In this document: one piece after another, positions 6,312 to 14,693 of the stretch
Layout: the number at the start of each line of letters is the position of its first letter
How positions within the stretch are numbered: position 1 is the stretch's first letter
Assembly: GCF_020991275.1 (NCBI RefSeq)
Contig: NZ_JAJLQY010000011.1
Location: 124,001 to 188,000 of the forward strand
Reading direction: 5' to 3'
Source: Actinocorallia sp. API 0066
Lineage (GTDB): Bacteria > Actinomycetota > Actinomycetes > Streptosporangiales > Streptosporangiaceae
DNA length: 64,000 nucleotides
Notes under the pieces: model-generated
Told to the model about the DNA's origin: nothing
Databases searched by the model: none
The model's input: only the letters and a program-made list of their open reading frames with translations
Position numbers and translations under genes: made by a program

Positions 6312-8598
6312 CGGTTAACCCCCACCTACGCGGGGCTGACGCCGCGACCGAGGCGTTCGAACTGTTGCCGTTCGGTTGACCCCCGCCTGCACGGGGCTGA
6401 CTACTGGCAGCGCGACGGCCAGGGCCGGGTCTCCGGTTGACCCCCGCCTGCGCGGGGCTGACGTCGGTGGGGATGGCGGTCTGGCCTTTGAGGGCGGTTG
6501 ACCCCCGCCTGCGCGGGGCTGACCTCGCCCTCACCATCGAGCCCGACGCCATCACCGGTTGACCCCCGCCTGCGCGGGGCTGACCTCGCCCTCACCATCG
6601 AGCCCGACGCCATCACCGGTTGACCCCCGCCTGCGCGGGGCTGACGACAAAACCGTCTACGTGGTGTGGCCCTACGCCGGTTGACCCCCGCCTGCGCGGG
6701 GCTGACGCGGGTGGCCTGGGCCCGGTCAGCGTACAGCGCGGTTGACCCCCGCCTGCGCGGGGCTGACATCCAAGGTCCCGGCCGGAACCACCGTCACACA
6801 CGGTTGACCCCCGCCTGCGCGGGGCTGACTAGCCGTCCTCAACCTGCCCAACCTCGGTGATCGGTTGACCCCCGCCTGCGCGGGGCTGACGTACTGCTGG
6901 ATCAGCGCGACGAGCGCCGCGACGGTTGACCCCCGCCTGCGCGGGGCTGACCCGCGACCTGCTCGACCGTGCGGACCGCATCACGGTTGACCCTCGCCTG
7001 CGCGGGGCTGACCCCGCCGCCGAGCAGCCCAGTGCCGGCAATGATGGTTGACCCCCGCCTGCGCGGGGCTGACGTGACCGGCCCCTACGGACGCCGCCCC
7101 CGCCACGGTTGACCCTCGCCTGCGCGGGGCTGACGCTGGGGCGTTCGCCAGGGCCTCCGCGAGGCCCGGTTGACCCCCGCCTGCGCGGGGCTGACTCCCT
7201 ACGCGCCACCCGAGGGGAACCCATGAGCGGTTGACCCCCGCCTGCGCGGGGCTGACTGGCGGAACGCGGCCGGGCAGGTGGTCAGCAGCGGTTGACCCCC
7301 GCCTGCGCGGGGCTGACCTGCTCTTGCGCATCAGGATGTAAGCGGTCACCGGTTGACCCCCGCCTGCGCGGGGCTGACCCCAACTGCGCGGTGGAGCCGC
7401 TGATGAACTGCGGTTGACCCCCGCCTGCGCGGGGCTGACTCGGCGTAGGCAGGGGCGCAGCGAGCGACACGCGGTTGACCCCCGCCTGCGCGGGGCTGAC
7501 GGTGAAGAAGGCGGCGGCGCGCGGATGAGTAGCGGTTGACCCCCGCCTGCGCGGGGCTGACGCCTCGCGCTCGCGCTCCGCTCGGGTCTGGTTCGGTTGA
7601 CCCCCGCCTGCGCGGGGCTGACGGCATGGTCGGGCCGACGCTGATGCGTTCCTGCGGTTGACCCCCGCCTGCGCGGGGCTGACCTCATGGGACTCTCCTT
7701 TCCTCGCCCCCCGGCCGGTTGACCCCCGCCTGCGCGGGGCTGACCCCTCGACCCCGATGGAGTCGCCCCGCTGCATCGGTTGACCCCCGCCTGCGCGGGG
7801 CTGACCCTCACCCCGCCCCGACCCGCCTGGGCCGGGGCGGTTGACCCCCGCCTGCGCGGGGCTGACCTGGTCGACGTGACCATCGGCAAGGGCACCAACG
7901 GTTGACCCCCGCCTGCGCGGGGCTGACCAGACCCGGCTCGCCATGAAGAGTGATCCACTCGGTTGACCCCCGCCTGCGCGGGGCTGACATCCAGGGGATG
8001 GCCAAGTCCACCTACGGCGGCGGTTGACCCCCGCCTGCGCGGGGCTGACTGGCACCCCTGTTCACCGAACGGCAGATCTCCCGGTTGACCCCCGCCTGCG
8101 CGGGGCTGACGGGGAGGGGGCGTTGGTGAAGTCATCCCAGACCGGTTGACCCCCGCCTGCGCGGGGCTGACATCCGGGAGATCCCCGACTGGGAGCCGCC
8201 GTGCGGTTGACCCCCGCCTGCGCGGGGCTGACCTCGCGGCCCGTCTCGCGGGACACGGGGCGGACGGTTGACCCCCGCCTGCGCGGGGCTGACGGGAACT
8301 GGGAGGAGACCCCCTACGGGGTCTCCGGTTGACCCCCGCCTGCGCGGGGCTGACGACTGGACTCCCACCACACACGTCGTCGCCCACGGTTGACCCCCGC
8401 CTGCGCGGGGCTGACGGAGGCGGCGGCGGCGTTGGTGCCGCGGCGGTCGGTTGACCCCCGCCTGCGCGGGGCTGACGACATGATCCCGCCGACCAGCCCC
8501 TCGACCACCGGTTGACCCCCGCCTGCGCGGGGCTGACGACCCACATCCGGTAGACAGGTATGCCGACGGCGGTTGACCCCCGCCTGCGCGGGGCTGAC
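6312..8598 (-). CRISPR. Type I-E CRISPR array, 38 repeats and 37 spacers
   Basis: 29-bp repeats spaced 61 bp apart; on the reverse strand each begins GTCAGCCCCGCGC and ends GGGGGTCAACCG, with the CCCCGC/GCGGGG stem of type I-E repeats. Repeats start at 6312, 6373 and every 61 bp to 6739, then at 6801 and every 61 bp to 8570; spacers are 32 bp except one of 33 (6768-6800). The repeat at the 6312 end has three substitutions and the next has one, marking the old, trailer end. The new end and transcription start are therefore at the right, beside cas2, and the array reads leftward like the cas genes. Single variants occur at 6984 and 7106 (CCCTCG) and 7045 (T in place of the usual first C on the top strand). 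Spacers at 6524-6555 and 6585-6616 are identical. Confidence 0.98.
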
Positions 8599-8614
8599 GC
8601 TTTGTGAGCTGGGG

Positions 8615-8968
8615 CTATTCGGGGGCGTTATCGATTTGAGATGGGGGGAAGGGTTCGGGGGTGGTGGGGGCTGGGTCGGGTTCTTGGGGGCTGAGGGAGA
8701 TGAGGGTTAGGCCGTCGAAGTCGATGGGGGTGCGGCGGCGGGTGCCGGCGGTTTGGAGGGTGTAGCCTTGTTCGGTGGGGGCGGGGTGGATGAGGACGGC
8801 GGCGCCGTCTTCGAGGGTGGCGGAGAGGGTGGTCCAGAGTTCGGTGCGGACTCGGGCTGAGAGGGTGCCTACGTAGAGGCCGGGCATGGGTTCGGTCATC
8901 CAGCGGGTGAGGGCTCCGCGTAGATGTTGGGGGATCGCGGTGGTGGCGATGACGGTCAGGGTGGCCAA
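8615..8968 (-). CDS. cas2: CRISPR-associated endonuclease Cas2 (type I-E)
   Basis: 117 residues. It starts on a TTG one base after the cas1 stop: LATLTVIATTAIPQHLRGAL aligns well with the N-terminus of E. coli Cas2 (VVVTENVPPRLRG), which supports this start. It keeps the signature GLYVGTLSARVR, TELW, and RRTPIDFDGLTLISL. Cas2 dimers bridge two Cas1 dimers in the spacer-integration complex. The last 25 residues (from SPQEPDPAP to IDNAPE) form a Pro-rich tail beyond the fold. The stop codon lies only 16 bp from the first CRISPR repeat, so the leader needed for adaptation must overlap this tail-coding segment, or be missing. Confidence 0.93.
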   Translation of the reverse strand: MATLTVIATTAIPQHLRGALTRWMTEPMPGLYVGTLSARVRTELWTTLSATLEDGAAVLIHPAPTEQGYTLQTAGTRRRTPIDFDGLTLISLSPQEPDPAPTTPEPFPPSQIDNAPE

Positions 8969-8969
8969 C

Positions 8970-9938
8970 TCAGAACTCCCAGGGGTCGTAGTTCTTGCCG
9001 CCGGGGAGGAGGCCGTGGTCGGGGTCCCAGAGGTTGACGAGTTCTTCGGAGGCTTCCTCGGCGTCGTCTTGGCGGGTGCCGTCGTCTGGGGAGAGGAGAG
9101 TCTGGATGTCGGCGACGATGCGGGGGAACAGGCGGAACAGGCGGAGGCCGTCGCGGAAGGAGCGGCGGGCCTGGGCGTCGGGGGCGGGGGAATCGTGGAG
9201 GGAGAAGGCGAGGGGGAGGGTGAGTTCGGCCTTGTAGAGGTCGGCTATGTCGTAGACGAACGAGTGCGACGTGCCGGAATGGACGAAGCCGAGGCCCGGG
9301 GTGCAGCCGATCGCGTTGATCGCGGCGTGGACGATGCCGTAGAGACAGGTGTTCGCGGCCGACAGTGCCCGGTTGACGGGGTCCTGGCCGTCCCAGTCGG
9401 ACGGGTCGTAGGAACGTTTGAACGCCCGGACGCCGTGCTGTTGGGCGAGGATCCGGTAGAGAGCCTTCATTCGCTGGCCTTCGAGGCCGCGCAGTTGGGC
9501 GATGGTCGCGCCAGCCGGTGCCGTCTCGCCGAAACGCCGGAGGTACATGCGCCGGGCCACCGCGGCGCGCTCGGTGTCGTCGCACCAGGAGCGTGCCTGG
9601 AGTTCGAGCCAGCGGGTCGGCAGGGAGTCCGGGACCTTCGCGGCGTAGGTGCGGACGCCGCCGCTTCCGGTGCACACGACCGTGGTCCCGTGCCTGGCGA
9701 GGGTGGACAACGCCCGCGTGGTGATCGACACGCCCGGCCCGAGCAGCAGGCAACCGAGTGCGGCCGTGGGCAGGGCGATCCGCTGGACTCCGTCGCCGGA
9801 CTGGATGATCGCCTTCACGCCGGTCTCGTCCTGGACGATGCGGGCGATGTCGATGTACAGGAACGACACCGAGTCGCCGATGCGCGGCAGCATGGCCGCG
9901 GTGGGTGCGGCCAGGCGTGCGCGGGCGGTTCCGCTCAT
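8970..9938 (-). CDS. cas1: CRISPR-associated integrase Cas1 (type I-E)
   Basis: 322 residues. Cas1 carries out the transesterification that joins new spacers to the leader-end repeat. Visible features: N-terminal beta domain (DSVSFLYIDIARIVQDETGV), then the alpha-helical domain with the metal-binding Glu in RGLEGQRMKALYR, the His in GFVHSGTSHSFVYD and the Asp in YDIADLYKAE. The length is usual for Cas1e. The ATG overlaps the cas6e stop (ATGA), placing it in the same leftward operon. The C-terminal part has an acidic tail (DDAEEASEELVNLWDPD) typical of the family. All three metal ligands are present, so adaptation should be possible. Confidence 0.96.
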   Translation of the reverse strand: MSGTARARLAAPTAAMLPRIGDSVSFLYIDIARIVQDETGVKAIIQSGDGVQRIALPTAALGCLLLGPGVSITTRALSTLARHGTTVVCTGSGGVRTYAAKVPDSLPTRWLELQARSWCDDTERAAVARRMYLRRFGETAPAGATIAQLRGLEGQRMKALYRILAQQHGVRAFKRSYDPSDWDGQDPVNRALSAANTCLYGIVHAAINAIGCTPGLGFVHSGTSHSFVYDIADLYKAELTLPLAFSLHDSPAPDAQARRSFRDGLRLFRLFPRIVADIQTLLSPDDGTRQDDAEEASEELVNLWDPDHGLLPGGKNYDPWEF

Positions 9939-10576
9939 GCGGGCGCGAGGGTCAGGAGCCCGCAGCCGTAGGACTTTCCGCGTCCGATACCGGCGCGCAG
10001 CCGGGTGGTGAGCGCCGTGGCGTCCGAGATGGTGGCGAGGCCGTCGAAGCGGGTGCGCGCGTGGACGACCCGATTGCGGTCGCGCCGCGTCCCGGACGCC
10101 TGGTCGAGGGAAACGCTCTCCAGGGTGTGCAGGACCAGGCCGCTGGACTCGGCCTGACGCTGCCACCAGGCGTCGGCGTCGGCACCGTGCAGCGGAACCA
10201 CCTCCTTGGGCTTGCCCGCCGTGGTGTTCACGCCGAGCTTGCGGGTGGCGTTCGCGATGATCCGGTAGCGCACACGGCGTCCCGGAACCAGCGCGTCGAT
10301 CAGCGGGGTGAGCGCCTTGCTGCGCACCGTCCCGTACGTGTCCGGCAGTGCCCCGGCCGTCGGCTCCAGGACGCTCTGGACGAGCACGGCGACCCCGCTC
10401 CGCGTCTCCTCGATCCGGAACAGGACGCCCGCGTCGTGCCGCGCCTGCTGACCGAGCCCGGACGGAAAGAGCGTCATGACCCGCTGGTGCAGGCGCACGG
10501 TGTCGCCCAGATCCCGGATGACGTCCCGCGAACCGGGGTTGAGGCTGAGCTGGGTGATCCACAGAGGTGAGGTCAT
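9935..10576 (-). CDS. cas6e: Type I-E pre-crRNA endonuclease Cas6e
   Basis: 213 residues. Cas6e cuts the precursor transcript in each repeat below the stem-loop and stays on the 3' handle of the crRNA in Cascade. Visible: the N-terminal ferredoxin-like strand (LWITQLSLNP), the probable catalytic His in VRLHQRVMTLFP, the second RRM half with YRIIANATRKL, and the glycine-rich loop GIGRGKSYGCGLLTL near the C-terminus. The repeat stem CCCCGC/GCGGGG is the expected kind of substrate. The start overlaps the cas5e stop by 4 bp. Confidence 0.95.
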   Translation of the reverse strand: MTSPLWITQLSLNPGSRDVIRDLGDTVRLHQRVMTLFPSGLGQQARHDAGVLFRIEETRSGVAVLVQSVLEPTAGALPDTYGTVRSKALTPLIDALVPGRRVRYRIIANATRKLGVNTTAGKPKEVVPLHGADADAWWQRQAESSGLVLHTLESVSLDQASGTRRDRNRVVHARTRFDGLATISDATALTTRLRAGIGRGKSYGCGLLTLAPA

Positions 10577-11370
10577 GCGGCGTCCATGGAGAAGTGGGAG
10601 ATGAGTCGTTCGAGGAAGTCGGGACCGGGCGAGGTGTGGAGATCGCCGTCCAGGTCGGCGACCAGGCGGTAGACCCGCCAGGGTCGGTAGACCCGGCGGT
10701 CGGAGGCGAAGGAGACCGGGTCGGAGCGGGACTCGGCGAACGGCACGTCGCCGCGTCCGCCGGACTGTCCCTCGGGCCAGAACGGGGCGGTGAACGGGAC
10801 GCCGCCGATGAACTCGACCGTCGTGCCGCCGAACGGTCTCCGCGCGAGCGGCAGCCGGAGCAGTTCGCGCGCGGGCTCAGGGCCGTCGGTCAGGGCCAGG
10901 AACAACGGCGCGTCCGGGGGGCATGAGCGTCTCCCCAGGAAGAGCGGCCATCGCGGACACCGCACGGCCTGACCGCACGCCGCGACGGTTTCCGGAGGCC
11001 CCTCGACGAGCACGGTGAAGGCCGCGTCCTGCCGGTAGTACCGCTCGGAGACGACGGTCGCGGTCTCGGCGCTACGCCGCTTCCCCTCCGCGGTGATGAC
11101 CGTCAGTTCACGCGGCATCCCGCCGCCGACCGTCTGGAAGTCCCGCAGGAAGGTTCCCGGACGGTCGACGCGGATCGTGAAGGTCAGCTCGCGGAGATCG
11201 TCCGTCCGCTGGTCGCGGGTGCGGCCCAGCGCGCAGGCGAGCAGGCCGATCAGCCCGGACCGGGTGGGGTATCGGGAACTGTCCCGCAGGTTGGCCGGGA
11301 CGTCCCCGGTGCCCCAGGACTGGAGGGGCCCGCTCAGGTGTAGGAGCAGCCCGGACGGCGTGCCGGTCAT
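10573..11370 (-). CDS. cas5e: Cascade subunit Cas5e (CasD)
   Basis: 265 residues. Cas5e caps the 5' handle of the crRNA in Cascade. The family signatures are clear: LLLHLSGPLQSWGTGD at the start, SSRYPTRSGLIGLLACALG, and TFLRDFQTVGGG. The middle carries KRRSAETATVVSERYYRQDA, and the C-terminal half holds the usual VYRPWRVYRLVADLDGD-like strand. Start and stop overlap the neighbouring cas genes by 4 bp on each side (ATGA), so it is translated as part of one mRNA. Confidence 0.95.
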   Translation of the reverse strand: MTGTPSGLLLHLSGPLQSWGTGDVPANLRDSSRYPTRSGLIGLLACALGRTRDQRTDDLRELTFTIRVDRPGTFLRDFQTVGGGMPRELTVITAEGKRRSAETATVVSERYYRQDAAFTVLVEGPPETVAACGQAVRCPRWPLFLGRRSCPPDAPLFLALTDGPEPARELLRLPLARRPFGGTTVEFIGGVPFTAPFWPEGQSGGRGDVPFAESRSDPVSFASDRRVYRPWRVYRLVADLDGDLHTSPGPDFLERLISHFSMDAA

Positions 11371-12545
11371 GCCGGGCTCTCCGGCAGTGCGGCCTCCAAC
11401 GCCCCGCCGATCAGGGCTTCGAACGAGTCGGCGGCGGTGCCGAGGGCCGAGACGTCGATCTTGGAGAAGGTCGCGTGGGCGGCGTGGACCAGTCCGTTCC
11501 CGCCGAGGAGACGTTCGGCGGCGGCGGCATAGGCGTTCAGGGCGGCGACGGACGGCTCGGCGTGCCCCCCGCCACGGTCGGGTGAGACGGGCTGCTCGAA
11601 CGCGGCGGAATACGACAACGGACGATCCTGACGGACTGTGATGTGCGCGAGGTGCGGGATCGTGTGGGGAGCCGTCGAACGTTTCTTGGCCTGCGGGAGC
11701 GAGAACAACGCGGCACGCAGGAGGGCGGAGGCCAGGGCACGGGTGTCGTACGGCTGCTCGCCGAGGTTGTGGTGCAGTTCCCGAACGTCGAGGACGACGT
11801 ACCGGTACAGAACTCCGGCCGAGTGTTCGGCGTGCCCCATGTGGGCGCTTCCGGTGGCGTCACGCCAGGTCTCGCTGACATCGTCCACTGCGCTGAAGTA
11901 GTCGATCTCGACGTTCGTCTCGTGAGTGGTGAAGGCGTGGGCGACCTGGACGGCTCCGTCGACCTTGGCGTCGTCCACCTGGGCGAGCATCCGGCCGAAC
12001 AGGCTGATGACACCGTTGCGGCTGCGCAGGATGTCGTCCACCTCCCTGGTCGGGACGGCGCTGTCCTTCGCCTGGGGCTTGGCGGGCAGTTCCTTGGCCG
12101 CCGCGATCTCGGCCTCGTATTTGACGGCGAGGTCGGCCAGCTCACCGATGGCGAGGTCAGGCACGTAGATCATCGCCGCGGTGCTCCACTCGCTCTTCTG
12201 CGCGGAATCGCCCTTGGACGGCTTCGGGACCTCGGCTCCGACGCTGCTCGCCACCGCGATGTGCCGCGCGGCCCTGACCGCCAGCTCCGGAGACCAGGAG
12301 TGGGCCTCCCTGAGCCGGCCGGCGACGCACTCGACCAGGCGGCGGGTGCGCAGGGCCGACTCGCCGAGTTCCTGCTGGAGGTGGAGGCGCATGGCGCGCT
12401 TCCAGCTCTGGCTGCTGACCCGGGTCCGGGTCCTGCCGCCCCACTCGACGGTCTTCACCGAGTTCGTGTCGTCGCGGTTGAGCGTGGAGAACGGGATGGG
12501 CTGGATGATGTGGAGTTCCACGAAGGAACCGTTGCTCGCGTTCAT
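11367..12545 (-). CDS. cas7e: Cascade backbone subunit Cas7e (CasC/Cse4)
   Basis: 392 residues. Six copies of Cas7e form the Cascade filament on the crRNA. Diagnostic segments: FVELHIIQPIPFSTLNRDDTN at the N-terminus (family opening, RNA-binding palm), GGRTRTRVSSQSWKRAMR, the insert FGRMLAQVDDAKVDGAVQ, ETNVEIDYFSAVDD and GVLYRYVVLDV. Start ATG at 12545; the stop overlaps cas5e. It is slightly longer than the E. coli protein (363 aa), as is usual for actinobacterial versions. Confidence 0.96.
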   Translation of the reverse strand: MNASNGSFVELHIIQPIPFSTLNRDDTNSVKTVEWGGRTRTRVSSQSWKRAMRLHLQQELGESALRTRRLVECVAGRLREAHSWSPELAVRAARHIAVASSVGAEVPKPSKGDSAQKSEWSTAAMIYVPDLAIGELADLAVKYEAEIAAAKELPAKPQAKDSAVPTREVDDILRSRNGVISLFGRMLAQVDDAKVDGAVQVAHAFTTHETNVEIDYFSAVDDVSETWRDATGSAHMGHAEHSAGVLYRYVVLDVRELHHNLGEQPYDTRALASALLRAALFSLPQAKKRSTAPHTIPHLAHITVRQDRPLSYSAAFEQPVSPDRGGGHAEPSVAALNAYAAAAERLLGGNGLVHAAHATFSKIDVSALGTAADSFEALIGGALEAALPESPA

Positions 12546-12568
12546 GGGGGTCCTCGGAGTCGTTGTGC

Positions 12569-13153
12569 TCAGTCGTTCGGGTGGTCGATCTGGTCGGCGG
12601 TGCGCGCGGCCTCGCGCTCGGCCTTGAACCGGGTGCGGTAGTAGCCCTGGAGCCAGCGGCGCGCTGTTTCCTCACGGCCTTGGTCCCAGGTGCGCAGGTC
12701 GAGCAGGAGCTGCGGCCAGTCGACGGTTCCGGGGCGGGTGCTGATGTACAGGGCGGCCGGCGGAAGGTGGCGGTACAGGCCGCGCTCGTTCTGCCGGGTC
12801 AACAACGTGAGGCGGCTTTCGGCGGACGTCTCCCGGAGGTCTCCTCGGGCCACGGCCTCCGCCAGGCACACGCCGAAGTTCCGTGAGGCGCCTTTCGGCG
12901 GGAGTCCACGGGCCTGCGGGGGCAACGAAGCGATGATCGAGGCGATCGTGTAGTACGCCTGCTGGAACGCCGTCCGACGCTCGGGCACCAAGCCCGCGAT
13001 CACCCGGTGCATGCGGGGACTCTGGGCGAGTGGTCGGCCCAGGCCGCTGCGCAGAGCCGCCCGTCTGCCCGGGTCGTCGCAGGCGTCGTAGACCTTTTTC
13101 ACGAAGTCGTACGTCTCGTCGTAGCGGGTGGGGGGAGGTGATGTCTCGGTCAT
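12569..13153 (-). CDS. cse2: Cascade small subunit Cse2 (CasB)
   Basis: 194 residues from the ATG at 13153, chosen because CAGCAGGAT lies just upstream and because the longer frame to 13240 would overlap cse1. Cse2 dimers contact the displaced DNA strand in the R-loop. Features: all-helical, DPGRRAALRSGLGRPLAQSP near the N-terminus (family signature LRRG.....P), then FQQAYYTIASIIASLPPQ, ESRLTLLTRQNERGLYRHLP and RWLQGYYRTRFKAE. Gap of 28 bp from cse1 and 23 bp to cas7e. Confidence 0.93.
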   Translation of the reverse strand: MTETSPPPTRYDETYDFVKKVYDACDDPGRRAALRSGLGRPLAQSPRMHRVIAGLVPERRTAFQQAYYTIASIIASLPPQARGLPPKGASRNFGVCLAEAVARGDLRETSAESRLTLLTRQNERGLYRHLPPAALYISTRPGTVDWPQLLLDLRTWDQGREETARRWLQGYYRTRFKAEREAARTADQIDHPND

Positions 13154-13181
13154 CGCATCCTGCTGGGATCGGGTGGTGTGG

Positions 13182-14693
13182 TCATGGGGTGGCCGGTTTC
13201 TTTCGGCGGCCTCCGTGAAGTTCGAGGCGGGCCCGCTCAATGGCCCGCGCCGCCCGAGGACCCGTCACGTAGCCGGACGTCACGGTGTTGAAGGTGTCCT
13301 CGGCGATACGGAAGAAGGCGCTCCAGGGGGCGGCGAGGTCGTCTTCGGCCAGGCGTTTCCAGAAGAGATCCTCGGCGCGCGGCCAGTAGATCGCGGCCGC
13401 CTGCTCCTGCCAGGCGCACGGGCCGACCTTCTTGTCGAGCGCCCAGGCCCAGGCCGCCTTCACCGCGAACTCCAACCGCTGGCCGTACATCTCCCCGGCG
13501 GCCCGAAGATCGCCGAGTGCGCGGGCGGTGTTGGGGTCGTCCTCGCTGATCTGATGGATCGGGATCGGCGTGCGGGACGCGACGAACTGGACGTCCTTCG
13601 TCTTGCCGTCCTGCTCGAACCCCAGGGCCCGGATGTGAAAGATGCCGAGGTCATCTGTGTAATCGAAGACCTTGGGACGTTTTACCTCGGTCGCCACACG
13701 ATCCAGGACGAGGAGACCGTCGAGGTCCCGCCAGAGCGCACGACCACCGTCAGCCGGTCTGGCGTAGACGTTTCCCTGCTTGCTGGTTTGGTGGATCACA
13801 TAGGGGTCAGCGGTGTTCGGTGTCTTCTGCCTGCGGCCCCAGGTGATGCACGCGTCGACAACGTGATCGCCGGTGGCATCGGGAAAGAGGAGAAGGGCGT
13901 GCTGCCAGCCGCCCGTCCACCGGGAGCAGGGGCCTGTGGGGGCGGGGGCCGGAGACAGCGGGTCGTGGAGTTCATCCACTTCCCATGGGCAGAGATCATT
14001 CTCCCGGGAGACATGGGCTTCGGGCGGGACCAGGCCCGCGAGCAGGGTCTCCAGGAGCGTGCGGCCCTCCGGGTGGTAGGAAAGACTCGAACGCAGAGGC
14101 CCTGCTGAGACGTCGGCCTTGGACTCGCCACCATGGGAGCGGGTCGCGCACCGTCCTGACGGGCCGTAGTACAGCCACATCAAGATGTGCGAGAACGCTT
14201 CCGCCGAGTCCACCGGCACCGGTGAGTCGTCCCAGTGATGACCGAACCAGACCGGGTTGTTACCCGCAGGACGTCCGATGACGAGCTTGTTCACTCCCGC
14301 CCGTTTCGGACACTCCTCGGCAAGCCGGGGATCTTGAAGAAACGGGCGCTCGGAGAACAGGTCGAACATGCCGGGGAACCGGTCGAAGTACTCCCTGACC
14401 CGGTTCGCGTCGATCCCCTTCTCCAGGATCTCGGCACGCCGGTCATGCCACTCATCATCGTCCGATGCCTCATCGAGTCCAGTGACCCGCGCGATCAACG
14501 CATACAGCAGGCGCAGGAGCCCGGACAGCGCCGGTGGAGGACCGAAGAGCAACGCCTCGATCTCGTGCGCCCGAACGAGCAGGTCTTCGAGGCCGACCCT
14601 GTCGGCCCGGACGTTCGTCGGAGGCGTGGTCCCGTGAACCCAGCGGATGGCTGCCCATGGCCTGGTCCTCAAATCAAAGCTGGGTCTCGACAC
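13182..14693 (-). CDS. cas8e: Cascade large subunit Cse1 (Cas8e/CasA)
   Basis: 503 residues from a GTG at 14693. That start gives the canonical opening VSRPSFDLRTRPWAAIRW, and an AAGGGGGG lies about nine bases upstream; an ATG at 14765 would overlap cas3 by 92 bp. Cse1 recognises the PAM and recruits Cas3. Visible: AEILEKGIDANRVREYFDRF, FDLFSERPFLQDP (typical 'F.L....PFLQ' segment), NNPVWFGHHWDD, ILMWLYYGPSGRC, and the C-terminal four-helix bundle. The start overlaps the end of cas3 by 20 bp. Confidence 0.93.
   Translation of the reverse strand: MSRPSFDLRTRPWAAIRWVHGTTPPTNVRADRVGLEDLLVRAHEIEALLFGPPPALSGLLRLLYALIARVTGLDEASDDDEWHDRRAEILEKGIDANRVREYFDRFPGMFDLFSERPFLQDPRLAEECPKRAGVNKLVIGRPAGNNPVWFGHHWDDSPVPVDSAEAFSHILMWLYYGPSGRCATRSHGGESKADVSAGPLRSSLSYHPEGRTLLETLLAGLVPPEAHVSRENDLCPWEVDELHDPLSPAPAPTGPCSRWTGGWQHALLLFPDATGDHVVDACITWGRRQKTPNTADPYVIHQTSKQGNVYARPADGGRALWRDLDGLLVLDRVATEVKRPKVFDYTDDLGIFHIRALGFEQDGKTKDVQFVASRTPIPIHQISEDDPNTARALGDLRAAGEMYGQRLEFAVKAAWAWALDKKVGPCAWQEQAAAIYWPRAEDLFWKRLAEDDLAAPWSAFFRIAEDTFNTVTSGYVTGPRAARAIERARLELHGGRRKKPATP

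Noticed and set aside
6312-8598. Long reading frames through the CRISPR array (PRAGGGQP-like repeats)
   Set aside because: They are translations of the repeats and spacers, not proteins.
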